Shown here piece after piece: positions 1 through 5,077 of a stretch of DNA of 5,078 nucleotides. This DNA is from an uncultured Candidatus Saccharibacteria bacterium (GTDB taxonomy: Bacteria > Patescibacteriota > Saccharimonadia > Saccharimonadales > Saccharimonadaceae), in NCBI GenBank assembly GCA_948571325.1, contig CAOZKB010000064.1:1-5078 (forward strand), given 5' to 3'. The number at the start of each line of letters is the position of its first letter. Positions within the stretch are counted from its first letter, which is position 1. The position numbers and the translations under genes are program-made. The notes under the pieces were generated by a model. It saw nothing but the letters and a program-made list of their open reading frames with translations, did not search any database and was not told where the DNA came from.

Positions 1-60
1 CGAGTAAAATTTAAAATACCGAAGTCTGATTGTAATAAATATGAGTATTTCTGGAAATAG
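1..60 (+). CDS. possible C-terminal end of an upstream gene (partial)
   Basis: Frame 1 is open from the window edge and ends at a TAG at 58-60, giving 19 residues that end in NKYEYFWK. The other two forward frames stop within the first 15 bases. A perfect 6-bp hairpin starts 17 bases downstream, as might follow a gene end. Nothing identifies a family, and 19 open codons can occur by chance in AT-rich DNA, so this is only a possibility. Confidence 0.25.
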   Translation, partial: RVKFKIPKSDCNKYEYFWK

Positions 61-77
61 AGTGAAAGGCAGAACGA

Positions 78-92
78 GCCTTCGGTGAAGGC
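78..92 (+). terminator. weak hairpin, possible terminator of the upstream unit
   Basis: GCCTTC (78-83) and GAAGGC (87-92) form a perfect 6-bp stem with a 3-base loop. The sequence that follows is CTTATATCATCTT, which is T-rich but not a real T run, so intrinsic termination would be weak. It lies between the possible upstream gene end and the promoter at 183. Confidence 0.35.
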
Positions 93-182
93 CTTATATC
101 ATCTTAGAAGTGATTATGGATGCTTGTTTTGTTTAAAAATACTACTTTTGATTGTGAACTTGCTATTCTTAGCGTAAAAGTA

Positions 183-211
183 TTGACTCTTTTGATAAAA
201 TATGCTAATAT
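183..211 (+). promoter_or_regulatory. sigma-70-type promoter with extended -10
   Basis: The -35 box is TTGACT (183-188), followed by a 17-bp spacer and the -10 box TAATAT (206-211). TGC (203-205) directly before the -10 supplies an extended -10 TGn. The start of transcription would fall near 218-220, just before the G7 run. AAAAG (176-180) and CTTTT (189-193) flank the -35 as a short inverted repeat that could be an operator, though this is speculative. It drives the gene at 314. Confidence 0.8.
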
Positions 212-300
212 AGAAGGATAGGGGGGGCGTACTTTAAAATCCTTGAAACGGAAATTCTAATAATTCGTGTTTGCTATAGTTGAGAAGTATTTTAGAGAAT

Positions 301-305
301 GGAGG
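301..305 (+). promoter_or_regulatory. ribosome binding site that fixes the start at 314
   Basis: GGAGG lies 8 bases before the ATG at 314. The longer in-frame ATG at 299 overlaps this Shine-Dalgarno sequence and has no good one of its own upstream, so 314 is the better start. Confidence 0.8.
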
Positions 306-313
306 AAAAATGC

Positions 314-1042
314 ATGAAAGAACGAGAAATTGTAGCAGTGGTTAGGCTTTATTGTGCTATTTTTGACGGTGGATTCTGGTTATCCGTAGCGAACGATAAT
401 CGTGTTCAGCTTAGAAAATTCGTGATGGATGATAATTCTGCTCCTAATATGGACAATGTTCATATTACGGAGGAAGATCTTTATCAGATTTACCAGGTAA
501 TTGGAGCCTTGACTGAGCGTGAGCAAAAGGTGCTCGGTATGCGTTTTGGGTTTGGGAATAAAGACGGTAAACCAAGAACTCTCGAGTCGATTGCAAAGGA
601 GTTCAACGTCACGAGAGAGCGGATTCGTCAAATTGAACAGAAAGCACTCCGAAAAATGCGTAAGCCTAATCGTTGCAGTCAGCTATCACGGATTTTTAAG
701 TCGGAAATGTTTTTGGAAGAGATAGTAAAAGTATCTCGAGAAATTCAGGAATCGTGTCAGCGTGAGGTGGAGTTAAGAGGTGATTTATATCAGTTGAAGC
801 AGTTGCCAATCGTTTTGTCTGAAGATGCTGAGGCTATATCCGATAAGATTTCTGACCTTGATAAATTAGATTTATCATTTTTTACTTATATCGCCCTTGA
901 GCGTATAGGTATATCGACTATAGCTGGGCTTTGTTGTCTTCAGGAGGCTGAACTTTGTAAAAATCTAAATATCAGAGTCAGAAAGATGGTAGTAGGGGAA
1001 GTAAAAGAGAGACTAACCGAAAAAGGCCTATCTTTGGTATAA
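314..1042 (+). CDS. sigma-70 region 4 protein with C-terminal RNA polymerase alpha-CTD-like domain
   Basis: This 242-residue protein joins two transcription-initiation modules. Residues about 64-119 match region 4 of primary sigma factors, with LTEREQKVLGMRFGFG (66-81) and the recognition helix VTRERIRQIE (99-108) identical to that of RpoD. The residues known in E. coli to read the -35 box (R584, E585, R588) correspond to R101, E102 and R105. Residues about 179-241 resemble the helix-hairpin-helix alpha-CTD, from LDLS through ALERIGIST to a terminal GLSL. There is no sigma region 2 or 3, so it cannot melt a -10 element itself. Residues 1-60 match nothing recognised. It probably binds -35 elements and/or RNA polymerase as an accessory regulator or as half of a split sigma; this is inference. 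It is a single gene with its own promoter and terminator. The start at 314 is chosen for its GGAGG; an ATG at 299 would add five residues. Confidence 0.85.
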   Translation: MKEREIVAVVRLYCAIFDGGFWLSVANDNRVQLRKFVMDDNSAPNMDNVHITEEDLYQIYQVIGALTEREQKVLGMRFGFGNKDGKPRTLESIAKEFNVTRERIRQIEQKALRKMRKPNRCSQLSRIFKSEMFLEEIVKVSREIQESCQREVELRGDLYQLKQLPIVLSEDAEAISDKISDLDKLDLSFFTYIALERIGISTIAGLCCLQEAELCKNLNIRVRKMVVGEVKERLTEKGLSLV

Positions 1043-1062
1043 TTGGATAGCCGTTAAAGGAT

Positions 1063-1095
1063 AAATATCTCCAGTGATATGCTGGGGATATTTTT
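1063..1095 (+). terminator. intrinsic terminator after the sigma-like gene
   Basis: AAATATCTCCAG (1063-1074) pairs with CTGGGGATATTT (1082-1093) as a 12-bp stem with one G-U pair and a 7-base loop, ending in a TTTTT run (1091-1095). It begins 20 bases after the stop codon and separates the sigma-like gene from the ychF operon. Confidence 0.8.
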
Positions 1096-1106
1096 ATTAA
1101 GAGTCG

Positions 1107-1136
1107 TTATAACAGATAATGAAAATATGGTAAAAT
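1107..1136 (+). promoter_or_regulatory. extended -10 promoter of the ychF-folC operon
   Basis: TAAAAT (1131-1136) is preceded by TGG (1128-1130), giving TATGGTAAAAT, an extended -10. The best -35 candidate, TTATAA (1107-1112) at 18 bp, is poor, as is common for extended -10 promoters. Transcription would begin near 1143, leaving a leader of about 30 nt. Confidence 0.6.
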
Positions 1137-1161
1137 AGAGGGGAGTTTTGTTAACTAGAAA

Positions 1162-1166
1162 AGAGG
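1162..1166 (+). promoter_or_regulatory. ribosome binding site for the TTG start of ychF
   Basis: AGAGG sits 7 bases before the TTG at 1174. This supports the non-ATG start, which also puts the N-terminus exactly where the family begins. Confidence 0.7.
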
Positions 1167-1173
1167 TTTTGTT

Positions 1174-2145
1174 TTGAATTTAAAGATTGGAATTGTAGGG
1201 TTGCCGAATGTAGGAAAATCAACGTTGTTCAATGCGTTGACAAATGCGGAGGCTTTGGCGGCGAATTATCCTTTTGCGACGATTGAACCGAATGTGGGTA
1301 TTGTGCCCGTACCAGATGAACGTTTGGAGGTTTTAGCCAAGATGTGTAATACTGATAAAGTAATTCCGGCAACGGTAGAGTTCGTGGATATTGCAGGCTT
1401 AGTAGAAGGGGCATCAAAAGGTGAAGGTTTGGGGAATAAATTTTTGGCACATATTCGAGAATGCCAGATTATTTGTCACGTAGTGCGCGTTTTTGAGGAT
1501 AATGATGTGATTCGGGCGGAAGGTTCAAAGGATCCTAAAAACGATATCGAGGTGATTGAGACGGAGCTCGAGTTAGCGGATTTGGAAACTCGAGAAAAGG
1601 TAGCAAAGAAGCGTAAGAGCAATGATGGGGGTGAGGAAATTCATTATTTGACCGATAAACCAGTGATCTATATGTTTAATGTGGATGAAAAAGAGTTGGT
1701 AGATGAGGACTTGAAGGCAAAACTAACTGCGATGGTGACACCAAGCCAGGCAGTTTTTGTGAATGCGAAATTGGAATCAGAAATGTCGGGAATGAGCGCG
1801 GAAGAGCGTAAAGAATTTTTGCATGAATATGGCGTGGAAGAAGATGCATTAGCGGAGTTGATTAAGGCGGCTTATAAAACTTTAGGTTTGCAGAGTTTCT
1901 TGACGGCGGGCAAAAAAGAAGTGCGCGCTTGGACGATTAAACAGGGTGCGACGGCGCCTGAAGCGGCTGGGACGATTCATACGGACTTTCAGCGAGGATT
2001 TATCGCGGCGGAGGTAATGAAATATGATGATTTGAAGGAACTTGGGAGTGAGCAGGCCGTAAAAGCTGCGGGGAAATTACGTACTGAGGGCAAAACTTAC
2101 GTCATGCAGGAGGGGGACATTGTAGAATTTAGATTTAACGTCTAA
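1174..2145 (+). CDS. ychF: redox-regulated ATPase YchF (Obg-family, OLA1-like)
   Basis: YchF is a universal P-loop ATPase of the TRAFAC class that binds ribosomes and is linked to translation and stress control. The 323-residue protein shows the G1 loop GLPNVGKST (9-17), the DIAGL G3 motif (72-76) inside a strongly conserved block running to GEGLGNKF, and the NVDE element (169-172) in place of the usual NKxD, which explains preference for ATP over GTP in this family. H102 matches the conserved histidine in the HVVR segment. A C-terminal TGS domain spans about 238-322 and ends with the typical FNV. The protein is about 40 residues shorter than E. coli YchF (363); the loss falls in the helical coiled-coil region between ADLE (135-138) and KPVIY (162-166). 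The start is TTG with an AGAGG site. folC follows 8 bp later, so the two are probably co-transcribed. Confidence 0.96.
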   Translation: MNLKIGIVGLPNVGKSTLFNALTNAEALAANYPFATIEPNVGIVPVPDERLEVLAKMCNTDKVIPATVEFVDIAGLVEGASKGEGLGNKFLAHIRECQIICHVVRVFEDNDVIRAEGSKDPKNDIEVIETELELADLETREKVAKKRKSNDGGEEIHYLTDKPVIYMFNVDEKELVDEDLKAKLTAMVTPSQAVFVNAKLESEMSGMSAEERKEFLHEYGVEEDALAELIKAAYKTLGLQSFLTAGKKEVRAWTIKQGATAPEAAGTIHTDFQRGFIAAEVMKYDDLKELGSEQAVKAAGKLRTEGKTYVMQEGDIVEFRFNV

Positions 2146-2153
2146 GGTTTAGG

Positions 2154-3248
2154 ATGAACGAAGTGGATCTAGACTTGAACGATTTGAATGCTTGGTTGCT
2201 GGGTTTTTTGAATTTTGAGAGTGAACCTAATTGGGAACTTTTGAAATTGGCAACGATGGAGAAACTGTGCGAGAAGTTTGGCCATCCAGAGCGGAGTTGT
2301 CCATGCTTCCATGTAGCGGGTTCAAAAGGTAAAGGCACGATTGCAGCTAATATTGCGCAGATTTTACGTGTGGCGGGTTATAAAACGGGAGTTTATGGTT
2401 CACCACATGTTTTACATTATACCGAGCGTGTAGGTACGGGAGAGGATCCTTTTGCGATGGAGGTATACGATCAGGCTTTTGCAGAATTGAAGTCTGGGGT
2501 GGAAGAATTGTTACTGGACGGTGAGCTAAAACATGATGATGTGAGTTGGTTTGAGCTATCGACGATGTTTGCGATGCTATGTTTTAGGATTGCAGAGGTA
2601 GATTATGCAATTTACGAGGTAGGGCTAGGTGGCAGGTTGGATGCGACGAATGTGGTAGTACCGGAGTGTTGTGCTTTTGGGGCGATCGAGTTGGAGCATA
2701 CGGAGTTTCTGGGGAATACTTTGACTGCGGTGGCGAGTGAAAAAGCAGGAATTTTGAAACCGGGTGTACCGGCAGTGTCGATAGCGCAGAAACCGGAGGT
2801 GGAGGAAGTTTTGCAAAAGCGTGCAGAAGAACTTGGCGTGAAGATTGAATTTTTACCACGAATGGATAATTACGAACGAGCGGATGCTGAGGTGGCGATG
2901 GCAACGGTGAAGTGCGTATTGCCGGATTTGGACGTAGAGCTAGCAGATGAGGCGATTAAGCATGCGAGGCTACCTGGGCGGTTTGAGTTGCTAGGTGATG
3001 AGGATTTACCGGATAAGTTTAAGCAAATTCCCTATGTGCTGTTGGATGTGGCGCATACGCCTAATAGTGTAAAATGCGTGACGGAGCGCATGCAACGAGA
3101 AAATTTGCATGGCAAACTATTGTTTGGTTGCGTGAAGGATAAGCGTGTAGAGGAAATGGCACAGATTTTAGCGCAAAGCGGATTATTTTCTGAGGTGTAT
3201 TTGACGCGACCGGGGGATTTTAAGAAAAGTGATTTGGCGAAGATGTAG
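2154..3248 (+). CDS. folC: folylpolyglutamate synthase/dihydrofolate synthase, cut short by an amber codon
   Basis: FolC is a cytoplasmic Mur-ligase-family enzyme that adds glutamate to folates (and in many bacteria to dihydropteroate) using ATP. The 364 residues before the stop contain the P-loop HVAGSKGKGT (53-62, a variant of the usual GTNGKGS), GLGGRLDATN (157-166), EHTEFLG (181-187, with E where D is usual), SEKAGILKPG (195-204), PGRFE (274-278) and LDVAHTPNS (297-305) opening the C-terminal domain. The frame is then broken by TAG at 3246-3248, while the family-typical C-terminus continues in the same frame to 3446. Without that codon the protein would be 430 residues, a normal FolC length. 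As written, the product lacks the last helix and strand of the glutamate-ligase domain and may be inactive. The ATG lies 8 bp after ychF, with TAAGG overlapping the ychF stop as ribosome binding site. FolC and not MurF is chosen for the start of the protein and the GLGGRLDATN block. Confidence 0.9.
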   Translation: MNEVDLDLNDLNAWLLGFLNFESEPNWELLKLATMEKLCEKFGHPERSCPCFHVAGSKGKGTIAANIAQILRVAGYKTGVYGSPHVLHYTERVGTGEDPFAMEVYDQAFAELKSGVEELLLDGELKHDDVSWFELSTMFAMLCFRIAEVDYAIYEVGLGGRLDATNVVVPECCAFGAIELEHTEFLGNTLTAVASEKAGILKPGVPAVSIAQKPEVEEVLQKRAEELGVKIEFLPRMDNYERADAEVAMATVKCVLPDLDVELADEAIKHARLPGRFELLGDEDLPDKFKQIPYVLLDVAHTPNSVKCVTERMQRENLHGKLLFGCVKDKRVEEMAQILAQSGLFSEVYLTRPGDFKKSDLAKM

Positions 3249-3446
3249 GAAGTATTTAACGAGGCTTTTGCGCTAGGTGATGCGGGAACGGAAATTAAAG
3301 TGGATGAGGAATTTGGGCGGATGATTGATTTAGTGATGCATGAAGCGGCCGAACAGAAGGAGCCGGTGATAGTCTTGGGGTCGTTTTATCTAGTGGCTGA
3401 AGTGAAGAAGTATTTGTTGAAGCAGGGGCGAGGGGACGAACGTTAG
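3249..3446 (+). pseudogene. folC: detached C-terminal part of folC after the in-frame TAG
   Basis: Reading on in the folC frame gives 65 sense codons and a second TAG (3444-3446). The segment starts EVFNEAF and contains GSFYLVAEVKKYL, matching the C-terminal G-S-x-Y-L-x-x-E motif of FolC. It has no start codon of its own at the break; the first in-frame ATG (3321) would make only a small fragment. It is therefore either the lost end of a nonsense-mutated gene or the rest of a full-length protein if the TAG is a base-call error or is suppressed. Confidence 0.85.
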
Positions 3447-3474
3447 TTTGGTTGATGGTAATCGACTGGCGCGC
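3447..3474. other. convergent gap between folC and rnhB, no clear terminator
   Basis: Only 28 bp separate the two facing genes. GTTGAT (3451-3456) and ATCGAC (3461-3466) can form a 6-bp stem with one G-U pair and a GGTA loop, but no T run follows on either strand. The 8-bp palindrome GGCGCGCC spans 3468-3475. Transcripts from the two sides may overlap. Confidence 0.5.
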
Positions 3475-4572
3475 CTATTCGTCGAGGATAAACCAGCCTT
3501 TGATTTTATAGTTACTATCTTCGACGCTAGCGGTGGCGAGAAGGGGTTGATAGCTTTGAAATTCTGGGTGAATACTAAGGAATTTTTCGGCGGCGTAGTG
3601 CATCTGAACTAATTTATGATTAGTGATTTGCTCGAGACTGGAACCATGCGTGGTGTTTTTGCGATATTTTACTTCAGTGAAGTAGATTTTGTCGTCTAAA
3701 GTGGAAATTAAATCGATTTCGTAGGATTTGGTTTTGTAATTTTGGGCGATGATTTGATGTTGGTGTTGAGCGAGAAATTCCGCGATAAGATTTTCGGCGT
3801 GGCGACCACGTGAGGTAGTGCTCAGGGTATGTTTTTTGGAAGGATTAGGATTAGTTTTTTGGTTAGTAATAATTGCTTGAATGGGTTTGAAACTGGTACG
3901 ATGCTCAGGACAGATTCCCTGCTCAAATAAGGCAGCTTTATGAGCGGCAGTACCATAGCCAACGTGCTTCTCGAAGCCGTAACCGGGATATTTCTGGGCA
4001 ACTTCGATCATGTAATTGTCGCGTGCGACTTTGGCGATAATGGAGGCAGCAGAAACCTCTTTGATCAGTGAATCGGCTTTTTTGAGAAGAGTGACTTGGT
4101 CGGCGAGCGGAGTATTTTGGAGAAAATTGACTGTGCCGTCGATGATAATTTCGGAAAAGAAGACTTTTTGGGCTAGGATTTGCTTGACAGCGCGACGTGT
4201 GGCGAGTTTGAGGCTGGCGGATAAGCCGTATCTGTCGAGTTCGGTAGCAGAAACCCAACCTAGCCCAGTGGCTGCGGCGTGATTGAGGATGGGCTGACTT
4301 AAGAGTTGACGCTTTTTAGCGGTGAGTTGCTTAGAATCGGCGAGCGATTGCCATAGTTCTTGAAGCTCGAAGTCGGTGTTAGTACTGGAACTAGTGTTAG
4401 GATTAGTGCTGGGGCTGGGGGTACTGGTTTGGCAACTATCCGATTGGTTACTGTTCGTCTGGATGTTGTGGGACTGAAATTTTTCGCCGAGGATAACAGC
4501 GCCAACAACAAGCGGCCCTGCCCAGGGGCCGCGACCAACCTCGTCAATGCCGAGAATGATTGGTGTTGTCAA
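3475..4572 (-). CDS. rnhB: ribonuclease HII fused to a YraN/UPF0102 nuclease-like domain
   Basis: The N-terminal domain (about residues 4-235 of 365) is RNase HII, which cuts RNA in RNA:DNA hybrids and at single ribonucleotides in DNA. It has GIDEVGRGPWAGP with catalytic D10 and E11, D145 in IIDGT, D167 in KADSL, then SAASIIAKVARD and the YGFEKHVGYGT and EHRTSF motifs. Residues about 254-365 are a YraN/UPF0102 domain with E260 in GRHAE, D287 in YEIDLI and E300-x-K302 in FTEVKYR, a PD-(D/E)XK-type arrangement. rnhB and yraN are commonly adjacent downstream of rplS, so this is a fusion of neighbours. Residues about 31-68 are a Ser/Thr/Asn/Gln-rich insertion absent from typical RNase HII. The chosen start is TTG at 4572, one base after the rplS stop, suggesting translational coupling. 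A TTG at 4632 would add 20 lysine-rich residues overlapping rplS and looks less likely. The gene ends with TAG. Confidence 0.92.
   Translation of the reverse strand: MTTPIILGIDEVGRGPWAGPLVVGAVILGEKFQSHNIQTNSNQSDSCQTSTPSPSTNPNTSSSTNTDFELQELWQSLADSKQLTAKKRQLLSQPILNHAAATGLGWVSATELDRYGLSASLKLATRRAVKQILAQKVFFSEIIIDGTVNFLQNTPLADQVTLLKKADSLIKEVSAASIIAKVARDNYMIEVAQKYPGYGFEKHVGYGTAAHKAALFEQGICPEHRTSFKPIQAIITNQKTNPNPSKKHTLSTTSRGRHAENLIAEFLAQHQHQIIAQNYKTKSYEIDLISTLDDKIYFTEVKYRKNTTHGSSLEQITNHKLVQMHYAAEKFLSIHPEFQSYQPLLATASVEDSNYKIKGWFILDE
3478..3813 (-). other. YraN/UPF0102 domain within the rnhB fusion
   Basis: This part encodes the C-terminal 112 residues of the fusion. The order E (GRHAE), D (EIDLI), E-V-K (FTEVKYR) is the hallmark of the YraN family, related to Holliday-junction-resolvase-like folds. 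Its function is not settled. An Asn/Pro/Lys/Thr-rich linker (about residues 236-253) joins it to the RNase HII domain. Confidence 0.85.
4369..4482 (-). other. low-complexity insertion in the RNase HII domain
   Basis: These bases encode about 38 residues rich in Ser, Thr, Asn, Gln and Pro between the GAVILG strand and the LADSKQL motif, where typical RNase HII has roughly a dozen residues. On the plus strand the DNA is made of G/T-rich imperfect repeats of TTAG and ACTGG type, consistent with expansion by slippage. It is probably a disordered surface loop. Confidence 0.75.
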
Positions 4573-4573
4573 A

Positions 4574-5077
4574 TTATTGGTCTGCCTTTTCTTTTTCGGC
4601 AGCTTTTTTGACTGCTTCGATTTTATCTTCAACTTTGTCTTTAAGTTCTTTAGCCTTATCTTCGGCTTCGTCTTTGAGTTCCTCGGCTTTTTCCTTGGCT
4701 TCGTGTGCGGCTTCGATGATTTTAGTCAGATCGTTAACTGCAGCGCGGTCGAAGACCTTATTGGTGAGGCGAGCGGATTTGCCGGAACGTTCGCGTAAAT
4801 AAGAAAGGTTCTTGCGACGAACTTTGGCGCGGCGAACAATTTCGATTTTTTCAACTAACGGATTGTGAATTAAGAATGATTTTTCGACACCGACGCCAGA
4901 AGCGATTTTCCGTACGGTAATACGGGCGGTGTGTGAACCCTTACGATCAGTACGGATAACTACACCTTCGAAAACTTGAAGGCGGAATTTTTCACCTTCT
5001 TTGATTTTTTGAGTGACTTTAACAGTATCACCAGAACGAACATCGACGACGGCTGGTTTTTTCTGTGCGTCACCAAT
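4574..5077 (-). CDS. rplS: 50S ribosomal protein L19 with long charged C-terminal extension (5' partial)
   Basis: L19 is a large-subunit protein at the interface with the 30S subunit. The frame enters at the right edge without its start codon, missing perhaps 10-20 residues, and gives 167 residues. Residues about 12-105 match L19: RSGDTVKV, then FRLQVFEGVVI, TVRKIASGVGVEKSF, HNPLVEKIEI, and RRAKVRRKNLSYLRERSGKSAR. E. coli L19 ends about ten residues after this last motif, whereas this one continues for another 60, including four successive 11-residue charged repeats (119-162), likely one long amphipathic helix. The gene ends in TAA (4574-4576), one base before the proposed TTG start of rnhB, in the common rplS-rnhB order. 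The promoter lies outside the window. Confidence 0.96.
   Translation of the reverse strand: MGDAQKKPAVVDVRSGDTVKVTQKIKEGEKFRLQVFEGVVIRTDRKGSHTARITVRKIASGVGVEKSFLIHNPLVEKIEIVRRAKVRRKNLSYLRERSGKSARLTNKVFDRAAVNDLTKIIEAAHEAKEKAEELKDEAEDKAKELKDKVEDKIEAVKKAAEKEKADQ
4592..4723 (-). repeat. four 33-bp units encoding 11-residue repeats in the L19 tail
   Basis: The units KIIEAAHEAKE, KAEELKDEAED, KAKELKDKVED and KIEAVKKAAEK follow each other with no gap, each starting with Lys. Units two and three are the most alike. An 11-residue period suits a continuous amphipathic or right-handed coiled-coil helix, as in LEA-like and apolipoprotein-like sequences. The similarity is clear in protein and weaker in DNA. 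Confidence 0.8.

Larger units (their letters stand above)
61..313. other. AT-rich intergenic region and leader upstream of the sigma-like gene
   Basis: No convincing gene is present. It contains the hairpin at 78-92, two copies of CTTTTGAT (145-152 and 189-196, 44 bp apart, the second overlapping the promoter spacer), the promoter at 183-211, a run of seven G (221-227) just after the expected transcription start, and the strong ribosome binding site at 301-305. The expected untranslated leader is about 95 nt, long enough for regulation, but no known riboswitch was recognised. Confidence 0.6.

Noticed and set aside
41..88. Small ORF of 15 codons starting at ATG 41
   Set aside because: No ribosome binding site (preceded by AATAAAT), runs into the hairpin at 78-92, and has no recognisable sequence.
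299..313. ATG at 299 as the start of the sigma-like gene
   Set aside because: It overlaps the GGAGG that serves the ATG at 314 and lacks its own ribosome binding site.
1148..1177. Nine-codon leader ORF (TTG start, TGA overlapping the ychF TTG)
   Set aside because: The possible Shine-Dalgarno sequence is only about 2 bases from its start, and the expected transcript begins at nearly the same place.
2584..2904. Minus-strand open frame of 106 codons opposite folC
   Set aside because: It is a Pro/His/Ser-rich shadow of folC caused by G-rich codons on the sense strand, with no domain or context support.
3243..3248. Recoding of TAG as a sense codon in this organism
   Set aside because: rnhB and the natural end of folC both use TAG where the families normally end, so a general reassignment does not fit. 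Local read-through remains possible.
3468..3475. GGCGCGCC palindrome as a functional site
   Set aside because: A single 8-bp palindrome at a gene end with no repeat or partner site; chance is enough.
4360..4802. Plus-strand open frames opposite rplS and the start of rnhB, one rich in Phe
   Set aside because: They are antisense to strongly identified genes. The Phe-rich, membrane-like look comes from reading the Lys/Glu repeat codons backwards.
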